Origin: Mucilaginibacter sp.
GTDB lineage: Bacteria > Bacteroidota > Bacteroidia > Sphingobacteriales > Sphingobacteriaceae
Direction of reading: 5' to 3'
Assembly (NCBI RefSeq): GCF_028288205.1
Contig: NZ_JAQBOD010000062.1
Span: forward strand, 1 to 64,000
DNA length: 64,000 bases
The notes beneath the pieces are model-generated. The model searched no databases. It saw nothing but the letters and a program-made list of their open reading frames with translations, and was not told the DNA's origin. Positions 7,831-16,317 of the stretch are shown here, piece by piece. The translations under genes were made by a program, and so were the position numbers. The stretch's first letter is position 1; each line of letters opens with the position of its first letter.

Positions 7831-9996
7831 ATGAATACGAAGCTTTTTAAAGCGGTACTATCCGCATTATTAGCTGTACTGGTAAGTACAACCGCTAATA
7901 GCCAGGTAAAAAAAACAGCATTTAATATTAGCCCATTATTGGATGCCTATAATGTAAGCTGGGATAGCCCGGGCCCAACGTCGTCACAATCAATGCCAAT
8001 AGGTAATGGGGATATTGGCCTTAATGTATGGGTTGAACCAAACGGTGATCTTTGTTTTTTTATAGGCAAAACCGATGCATGGGGAGCAGCCTCTGCTACT
8101 GAAAAGAATAACTGGATTAAAGATGGCGGGGTTTTAATGAAATTAGGCAAAGTGCGTGTATCATTAAGCCCAACTCCTCTAACTCAGGGAACCCTATTTA
8201 CGCAAGTGCTTAAGCTGCATAACAGTGAAATATTAGTTAAAGAAGGCGATACACAGCTTAGGGTGTGGGTTGATGCCAATAACCCGGTTATAAGAGTTGA
8301 ATCTAAAAGTACTAAGCCGGTATCGGTAAAAGTAACTTTAGATAACTGGCGTGCTGGTAATGGCGATATAATAATGACAAACCAGGCAAATAAAATTGCA
8401 TGGTATCATCAAAATGCAAAAGATGCAGACATTCATTTACAGGGTATAACGTTTGGAGGAATAATTAAAGGTAAAGGGTTAGTAACTAAAGATGATACCA
8501 CGTTGCAATCGAAAGCATCATTTACTCAATCGATCTCTGTTTACCCGTTAACTACAAAAGATATTACTCCCGATGAATGGTTAAATCAATTAAACAAGCA
8601 AATAGCCCACATCGATGCGCTTCCGTTTGAACAAACACGCCTGGCTCATCAGCAATGGTGGGATAAATTCTGGCACCGAAGCTGGATATTTATAAAAGGC
8701 GATGAGGCTGCAGTAAAAAATACACAGGGATATGTTTTGCAGCGTTATGTTACCGCATGTGCCGGCAGGGGGGCGTATCCTATAAAATTTAATGGCTCTA
8801 TATTCGTAGTGGATAATCCGCAGTATAAACAAAACAGGAAAATAGTAAGTATTGATGCCGATTACCGCGAATGGGGCGGTCAATACTGGTTTCAAAATAC
8901 CAGGCCAATGTACTGGCCGCGCTTAATGGCCGGCGATTTTGATGAAATGCTGCCACTATTTAAAATGTACGCTAAAATATTGCCCGATAATGCTGCGCAG
9001 GTAAAAAAATATTATAATCATGGCGGCGCATATTTCCAGGAAACACAACCTTTTTGGGGTGGCTTACCCTATATGGGGCCCGAAGTTAAAGAAAACTGGA
9101 CAGGGCATTATTTCACCCCGATACTGGAATTGAGTATGATGATGCTTGATTATTATGAATATACAGGTGATAAAAAATTCGCTAAAGAAACACTATTGCC
9201 AATTGCGTCTGCAGGGGTAGAGTTTTTTGATAAACATTTTGGCCGTGATGCACAGGGTAAATTATTGCTTGACCCGGATAACTCTATTGAAATGTTTTGG
9301 AAGGCGCATAACCCGGCACCGGATATTGCAGGTTTACACGCGGTTGTTGGCAGACTAATGACATTGCCGGCTGGTGTAATAGATGAAAAAGAACGTGCTA
9401 ACTGGAAAAGGTTCTATGACGAATTGCCCCCGTTACCTGTAGGTGATAAGGACGGTAAACAAGTATTATTACCCTACACGGGCCCGCAAACCGTAAAGGG
9501 GCATAATTTAGAAAACCCCGAGCTGTACGCTATTTATCCTTTCCGTATATATGGATTAGGCAGACCTGATCTTGATTTGGCAAAAAACACCTTTGAGGTA
9601 CGCAAATTTAAAGATAAAGGCTGTTGGATACAGGACCCTATACAGGCCGCCATGCTTGGATTACCTGATGTTGCCAAGGTATATGTTTCCTACAATTTTG
9701 CACGTAAAGAGCCTACGCTGAAATTTCCGGCCTTTTGGGCCACCGGACATGATTATGCACCTGATGAGGATAACGGTGGTAATGGTGAAAATGGTTTACA
9801 GGAAATGCTGATGCAGATAAATGGTAAAAAGATTATGTTATTACCAGCCTGGCCAAAAGAGTGGGGGGACACAGAGTTTAAATTAAATGCGCCATTTAAT
9901 ACAACTGTTCAGGGTAAAGTTAAAGATGGTAAATTAATTGATCTGGTTGTTACACCGGCTTCCCGTAAAGCAGATGTTATTGATATGTCAAAATAA
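7831..9996 (+). CDS. Secreted DUF5703 / six-hairpin glycosidase-like protein (GH95-related)
   Basis: This 721-residue protein has a signal peptide (cleavage near TTANSQ). An N-terminal beta-sandwich starts with WDSPGPTSSQSMPIGNGDIG, continuing NVWVEPNGDLCFFIGKTDAW, typical of DUF5703. A long alpha/alpha-toroid follows, with HQQWWDKFWHRSW, DADYREWGGQYWFQNTRPMY, KENWTGHYFTPILELSMMML and LDPDNSIEMFW. A C-terminal beta domain contains MLLPAWPKEW and VQGKVKDGKLIDLVV. This layout resembles GH95 alpha-L-fucosidase-type and GH65-clan enzymes, but catalytic residues cannot be fixed by eye. It is likely periplasmic and acts on plant or microbial glycans. A perfect terminator follows. Confidence 0.8.
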   Translation: MNTKLFKAVLSALLAVLVSTTANSQVKKTAFNISPLLDAYNVSWDSPGPTSSQSMPIGNGDIGLNVWVEPNGDLCFFIGKTDAWGAASATEKNNWIKDGGVLMKLGKVRVSLSPTPLTQGTLFTQVLKLHNSEILVKEGDTQLRVWVDANNPVIRVESKSTKPVSVKVTLDNWRAGNGDIIMTNQANKIAWYHQNAKDADIHLQGITFGGIIKGKGLVTKDDTTLQSKASFTQSISVYPLTTKDITPDEWLNQLNKQIAHIDALPFEQTRLAHQQWWDKFWHRSWIFIKGDEAAVKNTQGYVLQRYVTACAGRGAYPIKFNGSIFVVDNPQYKQNRKIVSIDADYREWGGQYWFQNTRPMYWPRLMAGDFDEMLPLFKMYAKILPDNAAQVKKYYNHGGAYFQETQPFWGGLPYMGPEVKENWTGHYFTPILELSMMMLDYYEYTGDKKFAKETLLPIASAGVEFFDKHFGRDAQGKLLLDPDNSIEMFWKAHNPAPDIAGLHAVVGRLMTLPAGVIDEKERANWKRFYDELPPLPVGDKDGKQVLLPYTGPQTVKGHNLENPELYAIYPFRIYGLGRPDLDLAKNTFEVRKFKDKGCWIQDPIQAAMLGLPDVAKVYVSYNFARKEPTLKFPAFWATGHDYAPDEDNGGNGENGLQEMLMQINGKKIMLLPAWPKEWGDTEFKLNAPFNTTVQGKVKDGKLIDLVVTPASRKADVIDMSK

Positions 9997-10025
9997 TAAT
10001 ATTTTAGTAAAAAATATTATTATTT

Positions 10026-10068
10026 AAACAAAAAATGCAAAGTGCAGGATAGCACTTTGCATTTTTTG
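10026..10068. terminator. Bidirectional intrinsic terminator after the DUF5703 gene
   Basis: Perfect hairpin with arms containing TGCAAAGTGC / GCACTTTGCA, a 6-base loop, an A run before and a T run after. Confidence 0.9.
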
Positions 10069-10215
10069 TTTGTGGCTATTATCAAATATTATCATAAAAT
10101 GATGCTTTTTTAACCACAATAAAAATATTTTACAGTATTATAAATATTTTTATTGTAAATATTTTGATTTAAATATAACTAATACTATATTTAAGTCGGC
10201 TTAAACCATTGTTGC

Positions 10216-10452
10216 ATGAAAAAAATCCCCTTATTTTTCAGCTTGTTATTATTTTCGTGTGCAGCGCCCAGGCAACGTATTACTAATAATTATGATATTA
10301 GTAAGTATAAACAACCCTACCATGTATTTGCTATTGGACAATGGAATCCAGAATATATTATCTTAACGCTTATTGATGCTAATAACAGCTATTTAACTAT
10401 TCAGACAAAATATAATGCATCCTTAAAAAAAGGAGCTGTATATACGCCTTAA
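10216..10452 (+). CDS. Small putative lipoprotein, unknown function
   Basis: This 78-residue ORF begins MKKIPLFFSLLLFSCAAP, a good signal peptide with a lipobox (L-F-S-C, Cys at residue 15), so lipidation and membrane anchoring are likely. The mature part (KQPYHVFAIGQWNPEYIILT) matches no family I know. Isolated, with an AT-rich upstream region. The ATG start is supported by the signal peptide. Confidence 0.6.
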   Translation: MKKIPLFFSLLLFSCAAPRQRITNNYDISKYKQPYHVFAIGQWNPEYIILTLIDANNSYLTIQTKYNASLKKGAVYTP

Positions 10453-10544
10453 AATTATCTCTTAAATATTGACATGCACTCGGTAATTTATAACTTAGCA
10501 ATGTCATTGCAATACGCCAATGACTATAAATTCCATTACATATC

Positions 10545-11015
10545 ATGATAAAAGATTTAAACTCATTAAACCAAGTAGCAGAATTCCATACCACCTTTAA
10601 ACATCCCATTATACCAGTACCGTCTATCCCATCAACGGAGCGTTGTAAGTTACGCATTGAGCTTTTAGCAGAAGAATTAAAGGAATTACAGCAAGCTGTT
10701 AATGATAATGATCTTGTTGAAATTGCCGACGCGCTTTGCGACCTGCAATATGTGCTTTCCGGAGCTGTTTTAGAATTTGGCTTGGGCGAAAAATTTAAAG
10801 AACTATTTGATGAAGTTCACCGCTCAAACATGAGCAAGGCATGTAAGACTATAGAAGAGGCTAATGCAACTATTGATTACTATAAAAGCAAAGGTAATAC
10901 TGAATCATACTTTAAAGAAATTGATGGCTTATACCTGGTATATAGAACGCCTGATGATAAAACCTTAAAATCAGTAAACTATTCGCCTGCCGACCTGCGC
11001 GCCATATTAGGATAA
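10545..11015 (+). CDS. MazG-like / PRA-PH superfamily nucleoside triphosphate pyrophosphohydrolase
   Basis: The 156-residue protein has the all-alpha NTP-PPase signature: EELKELQQAV (ExxE) followed by DLVEIADALCDLQYVLSGAV (ExxD), the acidic residues that hold Mg for hydrolysis of NTP to NMP and PPi. The N-terminal VAEFHTTFKHPII and the C-terminal extension after the core match the stand-alone type often labelled phosphoribosyl-ATP pyrophosphohydrolase-like. House-cleaning of non-canonical nucleotides is the usual suggestion. It is followed after 3 bases by truC, so the two are probably co-transcribed. Confidence 0.85.
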   Translation: MIKDLNSLNQVAEFHTTFKHPIIPVPSIPSTERCKLRIELLAEELKELQQAVNDNDLVEIADALCDLQYVLSGAVLEFGLGEKFKELFDEVHRSNMSKACKTIEEANATIDYYKSKGNTESYFKEIDGLYLVYRTPDDKTLKSVNYSPADLRAILG

Positions 11016-11018
11016 TTA

Positions 11019-11696
11019 ATGTTAGATATCCTTTATCGTGATGATTGCCTGATCGCTATAAACAAACCGCATGGTTTATTAGTGCATCGCTCATCAATAG
11101 CGGCAGATGCAGAAGAATTTGCCTTGCAGCTATTAAGAGACCAGGTTGGTTTAAAGGTTAATCCTGTACATCGTTTGGACAGAGCAACTGGAGGGATTTT
11201 ATTATTTGCATTGAACAAGGAGGTAGAAATAGCAATGCAACAGCAATTTTCTGATAACCTGGTAAATAAAAAATATACAGCTATTGTAAGAGGCTATACT
11301 CCTGATAGCGAAGAAATAAATTATCCGTTAAGAAAAGAAAATGGTATGCTACAGGAAGCATTTACTGTTTACCAAACACTCAATCGCGCAGAAATACCTG
11401 TTCCTCTTGGTGTACATGATACTTCACGATATTCGTTAATAGAAATTAAACCAACAACGGGGCGAATGCACCAGATAAGGAAGCACATGAGCCATGTTTT
11501 TCACCCTATAATTGGCGATACTACGCACGGGTGTAATAAACAGAATAAATTATTTAAGGAAAAGTGGGGTATGACAACTTTGTTATTACATGCCTCGCAA
11601 CTGTCATTTAATCATCCGGTTATGAATACACATATTGTTATTGAAGCGCCATTACAGGCAGAATTTAAACGGGTTATACAAATAATGCGCTGGTAA
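11019..11696 (+). CDS. truC: tRNA pseudouridine(65) synthase TruC-like
   Basis: RluA-family pseudouridine synthase of 225 residues without an S4 domain. The catalytic motif is PVHRLDRATGGILLFAL (catalytic Asp in HRLD) near residue 50, with KKYTAIVRGY, LIEIKPTTGRMHQIRKHMSH, HPIIGDTTHG and a terminal LLLHASQLSFNHPV. Short length, the opening ILYRDDCLIAINKPHGLLVH and the HPIIGD-HG region match TruC, which modifies U65 of some tRNAs, better than RluA/RluC/RluD. Tightly follows the MazG-like gene. Confidence 0.85.
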   Translation: MLDILYRDDCLIAINKPHGLLVHRSSIAADAEEFALQLLRDQVGLKVNPVHRLDRATGGILLFALNKEVEIAMQQQFSDNLVNKKYTAIVRGYTPDSEEINYPLRKENGMLQEAFTVYQTLNRAEIPVPLGVHDTSRYSLIEIKPTTGRMHQIRKHMSHVFHPIIGDTTHGCNKQNKLFKEKWGMTTLLLHASQLSFNHPVMNTHIVIEAPLQAEFKRVIQIMRW

Positions 11697-11726
11697 TTAT
11701 ATGTTCAGTTTCAAACAAAGCAACAC

Positions 11727-11734
11727 TAATTTTG
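11727..11734 (+). promoter_or_regulatory. Candidate -7 element for the 82-residue hypothetical gene
   Basis: TAATTTTG fits TAnnTTTG, 10 bases before the ATG at 11745. A clear -33 box is lacking. Confidence 0.35.
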
Positions 11735-11744
11735 TAGTAAAGTC

Positions 11745-11993
11745 ATGACAGCCCCGATAAATTATAGGCTTTATAAAAACAGCGAAGAACATAACATAAC
11801 TATAACTCCTGTCAATCAAAATATACCCGGAGGTGATCTGTATGTAAAAGGTGTATTTAGACTTACTGAAGGAAACGTAGGTTTGGGCGATATTGTATTT
11901 GACGATAACATGAAGGAGTGGGAATATACCGGCATGGGCGATCTTTCGCACCGCGAAGCAGCAGAAATAGCAAGCTTTATTCAAAATATATAA
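11745..11993 (+). CDS. Conserved-looking hypothetical protein
   Basis: 82 residues beginning MTAPINYRLYKNSEEHNITI, with alternating strand-like segments, LTEGNVGLGDIVFDDNMKEW and a helical end HREAAEIASFIQNI. No signal peptide or membrane segment. I recognise no domain. The balanced composition and a -7 promoter motif just upstream suggest a real cytoplasmic protein. Confidence 0.6.
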   Translation: MTAPINYRLYKNSEEHNITITPVNQNIPGGDLYVKGVFRLTEGNVGLGDIVFDDNMKEWEYTGMGDLSHREAAEIASFIQNI

Positions 11994-12047
11994 TCTTGCC
12001 GGTATCGATACTGATAACCCGATACAATAATCTGTTATTAATAACTA

Positions 12048-12078
12048 TTGCAGGTAAGCATTTCTAATTTTATCTTTA
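12048..12078 (+). promoter_or_regulatory. Candidate promoter for the DUF4337 gene
   Basis: TTG at 12048-12050 and TATCTTTA at 12071-12078 (one mismatch from TAnnTTTG) are separated by 20 bases, the usual Bacteroidota arrangement. The ATG follows at 12112. Confidence 0.45.
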
Positions 12079-12111
12079 CCGAAAAACCCATTTATAGTAT
12101 TACGACCTAAC

Positions 12112-12660
12112 ATGGACGAGATAGAAAACTATTCGGAAAAAATTCATGAACAAAGCAATGAGCATGCCCATCATATCCTCTCAGAAGGGAAAGAGCGCTG
12201 GGTGCTGTTTGTAGCACTTTCTACGGCATTAATTGCAGTACTGGCTGCCATAACAGGATTATTGGCCGGAGAACATGCAGACGAAGCCATGCTGGCCCAG
12301 ATACACGCGTCAGACCAATGGGCATATTACCAGGCTAAGGGCATTAAATCAGAAACACTAAACCAAACCAATAAATTATTGCTTGCATTTGGCAAAACTC
12401 CAATTGCCGCCGATGCAGATAAGATAAAAGATAATAAAAAAGAGCAGGCAGAAATTAAGAAACAGGCAGAAGAGTTTCAAAAAGAATCTGATGTGCATGT
12501 TGCAAAACATAGTGTATTTGCCCGTGGTATCACCTTGTTTCAAATCTCTATTGCCATAGGCGCTATATCTATAATTGTGAAGCGAAAAGGTTTGTGGCTG
12601 GTAAGTATAGGTTTTGCATGTATTGGTATTTTCTTTTTAATCCAGGGTATTTGGTTTTAA
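12112..12660 (+). CDS. DUF4337 family membrane protein
   Basis: The 182-residue protein has one membrane helix after an N-terminal soluble part (WVLFVALSTALIAVLAAITG near residue 35). A conserved soluble centre follows (ASDQWAYYQAKGIK, a DUF4337 hallmark), then a Lys/Glu-rich stretch and two C-terminal helices (ARGITLFQISIAIGAISII and LVSIGFACIGIFFLIQG). DUF4337 has no established function. It lies 13 bases before a secreted oxidoreductase gene and is probably co-transcribed with it. Confidence 0.85.
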   Translation: MDEIENYSEKIHEQSNEHAHHILSEGKERWVLFVALSTALIAVLAAITGLLAGEHADEAMLAQIHASDQWAYYQAKGIKSETLNQTNKLLLAFGKTPIAADADKIKDNKKEQAEIKKQAEEFQKESDVHVAKHSVFARGITLFQISIAIGAISIIVKRKGLWLVSIGFACIGIFFLIQGIWF

Positions 12661-12673
12661 TCCATAAAAATTT

Positions 12674-14044
12674 ATGAAAGGTATTGTATTTAGCTGTACA
12701 GTTATTTGTACAGCCGTTTTAGGGTTTTCGGCACTTGCACAAACAAAAAAGGATGACAAGGTTAGACTTATTACTTTAGATCCCGGTCACTTTCATGCCG
12801 CGTTAGTTCAAAAAACCATGTTAAGTGATATTGAGCCCGATGTTTATGTTTATGCGCCTAAAGGTGAAGATGTACAATCGCACCTTGATAAGATCAATAC
12901 ATATAACCATCGCGCTGCTGATCCAACACACTGGAACGAACTGGTTTATACCGGCGATGATTTTTTTAATAAAATGATAGCCGAAAAACGCGGTAACGTA
13001 GTTGTTATGGCCGGCAATAATCAAAAGAAAACAGAATATATTAAAAGATCAATCGATGCCGGTTTTAATGTTTTGGGCGACAAACCCATGGCTATTGATA
13101 ACCAGCATTTTGAAATGTTAAAAAGTGCTTTTGCTGATGCAGCAAAAAAGAAACTGGTTTTGTATGATATCATGACCGAGCGTTACGAAATCACCAATGC
13201 CTTACAGCGTGAGTTTGCCGGGATTCCGGAAGTATTTGGCCAGCTTAAAAAAGGTACACCGCAACACCCGGGTGTTGAAATGGAGAGTGTACATTATTTT
13301 TATAAATCTGTTTCGGGCAGTGTGCTTAGCCGACCGGCTTGGTTCTTTGATGTTAAACAACAAGGAGAGGGCCTGCAAGACGTAGGTGTGCATTTGGTAG
13401 ATCTTACCCAATGGGAATGTTTCCCGGATAAAATTATCAATTACAAAAAAGATATAAAATTTAACGGCGCTAAACGATGGGCGTCTGATGTTACATTGAG
13501 CCAGTTTAACGCTATTACTAAATTAAACGGCTTCCCGGCGTTTTTAAAGAAGAACGTGGTAAAAGATACTATCCTGAAAGTTTATGCAAATGGCACGGTT
13601 AATTACCAATTGTTTGGTACTAACGTTAAATTAACAGCAAAATGGGCCTATTCTGCCGTTGCGGGTGGAGACAGCCAGTATTCCGTACTGCATGGCACTA
13701 AGGCCGATCTGTATGTAAGACAAGGAGCAACCGAAAAGTATATTCCTGCTTTATATATCGAACCACTAAATGAAAGTGCTGCTTATGAGAAATTGCTGAT
13801 TGAAAAATTAAAAATAATTCAGGACAAATATCCCGGTGTTGAACTTAAAAAACAGGCTAAGGGCTGGGAGGTTATTATCCCCGAAAAATACAAAGATGGC
13901 CACGAAGCGCATTTTGGGCGCGTGACCGAGAAATATTTAGATTACCTGCGTAAAGGCAACATGCCAAAATGGGAAGTGCCTAACATGATAGCTAAGTATT
14001 ATACTACCACTACCGCGTTGGCACTGGCAAAAGGTAGGAAATAA
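12674..14044 (+). CDS. Secreted Gfo/Idh/MocA-like oxidoreductase
   Basis: The 456-residue protein begins with a signal peptide (MKGIVFSCTVICTAVLGFSA, cleavage after ALAQ). The Rossmann part includes VRLITLDPGHFHAALVQ, NVVVMAGNNQKKTEYI and the family's NVLGDKPMAI (the KP motif around residue 135). The C-terminal half (GVEMESVHYFYKSVSGS, LQDVGVHLVDLTQW) matches the putative oxidoreductase C-terminal domain seen in Bacteroidota. A cofactor-binding Gfo/Idh/MocA protein in the periplasm suggests sugar oxidation or 3-keto-glycoside metabolism, but the substrate is unknown. It follows DUF4337 closely and ends before a palindromic repeat. Confidence 0.83.
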   Translation: MKGIVFSCTVICTAVLGFSALAQTKKDDKVRLITLDPGHFHAALVQKTMLSDIEPDVYVYAPKGEDVQSHLDKINTYNHRAADPTHWNELVYTGDDFFNKMIAEKRGNVVVMAGNNQKKTEYIKRSIDAGFNVLGDKPMAIDNQHFEMLKSAFADAAKKKLVLYDIMTERYEITNALQREFAGIPEVFGQLKKGTPQHPGVEMESVHYFYKSVSGSVLSRPAWFFDVKQQGEGLQDVGVHLVDLTQWECFPDKIINYKKDIKFNGAKRWASDVTLSQFNAITKLNGFPAFLKKNVVKDTILKVYANGTVNYQLFGTNVKLTAKWAYSAVAGGDSQYSVLHGTKADLYVRQGATEKYIPALYIEPLNESAAYEKLLIEKLKIIQDKYPGVELKKQAKGWEVIIPEKYKDGHEAHFGRVTEKYLDYLRKGNMPKWEVPNMIAKYYTTTTALALAKGRK

Positions 14045-14055
14045 CTAAAATGCCT

Positions 14056-14147
14056 TGTCATTTCGAACGATAGTGAGAAATCTTATACGATATGTAGACG
14101 ATCTATAAGGCGTATAAGATTTCTCCTCGTTCCTCGTCGAAATGATA
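14056..14147. repeat. Palindromic intergenic repeat element
   Basis: Outer arms TCATTTCGA / TCGAAATGA and inner arms GAGAAATCTTATACG / CGTATAAGATTTCTC form a long imperfect hairpin with an unpaired segment between the arm pairs. The form is close to the element at 61490-61622 (both contain a variant of GTTCCTCG next to an arm). It probably belongs to a dispersed REP-like family and may also terminate transcription after the oxidoreductase gene. Confidence 0.7.
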
Positions 14148-14190
14148 GGAGTTATTACTATAGCTCACAATTAGCCGTATCTTTACGCCC

Positions 14191-15492
14191 ATGATAAAAA
14201 AAGCGCTGGAAAATTTGAAGATCACGGCATTGAACGAAATGCAAAACGCGGCGTTAAGCGCCGATCCGAAAAGTGATCTTATCTTACTTTCTCCAACAGG
14301 TTCCGGTAAAACATTGGGGTTTTTATTGCCATTATTAAAATCATTACATGCTGATATTAATATGGTTCAGGTACTTATCCTGGTGCCGTCAAGAGAGCTG
14401 GCTTTGCAGATAGAACAGGTATTTAAAGCCATAAGCAGCGGCTTTAAAGTAAATTGCTGTTACGGCGGGCACTCTACCAAGATAGAAAAGAATAATCTTT
14501 CACAACCACCCGTTGTTTTAATAGGTACGCCGGGCCGTATAGCGCATCATTTGCGTCACGGCAGCTTTAGTACAGAGGCTATCCATACATTGATATTGGA
14601 TGAGTTTGATAAATCGTTAGAGTTTGGTTTTCAAACCGACATGACGGTGATAATACGCCAGCTGGAGCATTTGAGCAAACGTGTATTAACTTCGGCCACA
14701 AGAATGAAAGAGATACCTGATTTTACCGGTGTTATCAATCCTATAGAATTAGATTTCCTGAATAATAAGACCAATGCGCCTGATATTAAATTAAAAGCAG
14801 TTATATCTGAAGCAGCTGATAAGCTGGATACTTTGTTTTCGCTTATTTGTAAAATAGGAAATAAGTCCACGCTGGTTTTCTGCAATCATCGCGAAGCTGT
14901 AGAACGTATTAGTGATTTGCTTTGGGACAGGGGAATAATACATGATATTTTTCATGGCGGCATGGAACAGGACGACAGGGAGCGTGCTTTATTAAAATTT
15001 AGAAACGGCAGCCATAGGTTATTAATTACTACCGACCTTGCATCGCGCGGACTGGATATCCCTGAAATTGAATATGTGATACATTACCAGTTGCCACATA
15101 ACGAGGAGGCTTTTACACATCGTAACGGACGTACAGCACGTATGCATGCAAAAGGTACCGCTTACCTGATATTGAATGAAGACGAAAAGCAGGAGTATCT
15201 TCGTCAAAAACCTGAGATAGAGGAATTACCGGAAGATTTAACGCTGCCTGAAATAACTCCATGGGCCACATTGTATATTGCAGCCGGTAAAAAGGATAAG
15301 ATCAACAAAGTAGATATAGTTGGGTTATTACTTAAAAAAGGCGAATTACCTAAAGAGGACCTGGGCTTAATAGAAGTTTTGGATAACACCTCATATGCAG
15401 CGGTAAAACGTACACAAATAGAAAATATAGTACAAAAGCTTAAAGGCGAAAAGATAAAAAACAAGAAAGTTAAAATCGAAATATCAAGATAG
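14191..15492 (+). CDS. DEAD-box RNA helicase, DbpA-like
   Basis: The 433-residue protein has all helicase motifs: Q region (LKITALNEMQNAAL), motif I LSPTGSGKT, PSRELALQ, GTPGR, motif II DEFD (a variant of DEAD), motif III TSAT, FCNHREA, motif V ASRGLDIP and motif VI HRNGRTAR. The C-terminus (LYIAAGKKDKINKVDIVGLL, then SYAAVKRTQIENIVQKLKGE) fits the DbpA-type RNA-binding domain that recognises 23S rRNA. It probably remodels rRNA during 50S assembly. The following DUF1456 gene is only 6 bases away. Confidence 0.9.
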   Translation: MIKKALENLKITALNEMQNAALSADPKSDLILLSPTGSGKTLGFLLPLLKSLHADINMVQVLILVPSRELALQIEQVFKAISSGFKVNCCYGGHSTKIEKNNLSQPPVVLIGTPGRIAHHLRHGSFSTEAIHTLILDEFDKSLEFGFQTDMTVIIRQLEHLSKRVLTSATRMKEIPDFTGVINPIELDFLNNKTNAPDIKLKAVISEAADKLDTLFSLICKIGNKSTLVFCNHREAVERISDLLWDRGIIHDIFHGGMEQDDRERALLKFRNGSHRLLITTDLASRGLDIPEIEYVIHYQLPHNEEAFTHRNGRTARMHAKGTAYLILNEDEKQEYLRQKPEIEELPEDLTLPEITPWATLYIAAGKKDKINKVDIVGLLLKKGELPKEDLGLIEVLDNTSYAAVKRTQIENIVQKLKGEKIKNKKVKIEISR

Positions 15493-15498
15493 AATAAT

Positions 15499-15723
15499 AT
15501 GAGTAATAATGATATTATGAAAAAGCTTAGGGTAGCTATGAAGTTTACTGACGATGATATTGTAAAGGTTTTAGAACTGGCCAATTTCAGAATCACTAAA
15601 ACCGAATTAGGTGCCATCTTCAGAAACGAAGATCATCCAAATTTTAAGCCTTGCGGCGATCAAATACTTCGCAATTTTTTAAACGGCTTAATAATTTATA
15701 AACGCGGACCTAAACCTCAATAA
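15499..15723 (+). CDS. DUF1456 family protein (YehS-like, single domain)
   Basis: At 74 residues it is about half the size of E. coli YehS, with a single DUF1456 unit: NNDIMKKLRVAMKFTDDDIV, KVLELANFRITKTELGAIFR and the signature RNFLNGLIIYKRG. The function of the family is unknown. It is likely co-transcribed with the DbpA-like helicase. It ends 3 bases from the convergent CAP-domain gene. Confidence 0.85.
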   Translation: MSNNDIMKKLRVAMKFTDDDIVKVLELANFRITKTELGAIFRNEDHPNFKPCGDQILRNFLNGLIIYKRGPKPQ

Positions 15724-15726
15724 TAA

Positions 15727-16284
15727 TTATTGCGCTGGGGCGGATCGTTGAATAATTTTAACTTTCCCGCTTTTTATCATCTTTTGCATTTCTGCAGAGA
15801 ATGCTTCCCTGCCGCCAAAATCTTGTACCCAGTACGTGTTATACGTGGCAGCCCCCACTTCTTTAAAGTCAGGATTCATCAGGTTGCGGCAATGGCCCTC
15901 ACTTTTAAACCAGCCAGCCATAACCTCCGCGATACTTTCCTGGCCTTGAGCAATGTTTTCGCCAACTGCAAAGCTCCGGTACCCTTTATGAGTGTACCCT
16001 GTATTTTCAATCCTGTCAAACGAGGTGCGGCCGTCTTTACTGGTGTGGCTAAAATAATCTTTGTTAGCCATATCCCTTGCATGGCTCATTGCAGCTTTTT
16101 CAAGCTGCTCATTCCATATTAAAGGTGGGGCAGGGGGCATGCGTGTAGTGCCACATTTGCAACCCTTTGCCCTGGTGTGATTAATATTATCTAAAAATTC
16201 TTGTTTAAATTGTTGGTCGCTGTAAGTTTGCCTGCGGTTAACTGTGGTTAACGCAAATACCAAAGTGAAAATCAAATATTTCAT
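15727..16284 (-). CDS. CAP (SCP/PR-1) domain protein, secreted
   Basis: 185 residues: signal peptide (MKYLIFTLVFALTTV), then a CAP domain with FLDNINHTRA, LEKAAMSHARDMANKDYFSH, GRTSFDRI, GENIAQGQESIAEVMAGWF and SEGHCRNLMNPDFKEVGAA. His and Glu residues of the CAP cavity are present (SHARDM, GENIA, EGHC). An extra Cys-rich insert KGCKCG follows the first helix and could form a disulfide with the Cys in EGHC. Bacterial CAP proteins are extracytoplasmic; their activity is mostly undefined. Confidence 0.88.
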   Translation of the reverse strand: MKYLIFTLVFALTTVNRRQTYSDQQFKQEFLDNINHTRAKGCKCGTTRMPPAPPLIWNEQLEKAAMSHARDMANKDYFSHTSKDGRTSFDRIENTGYTHKGYRSFAVGENIAQGQESIAEVMAGWFKSEGHCRNLMNPDFKEVGAATYNTYWVQDFGGREAFSAEMQKMIKSGKVKIIQRSAPAQ

Positions 16285-16317
16285 ATTATTGATTAGACAA
16301 CAGATAGATATGGAAGT

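Noticed and set aside
8590..8895. 101-codon minus-strand ORF within the DUF5703 gene
   Set aside because: Fully inside a strongly supported gene and without recognisable features.
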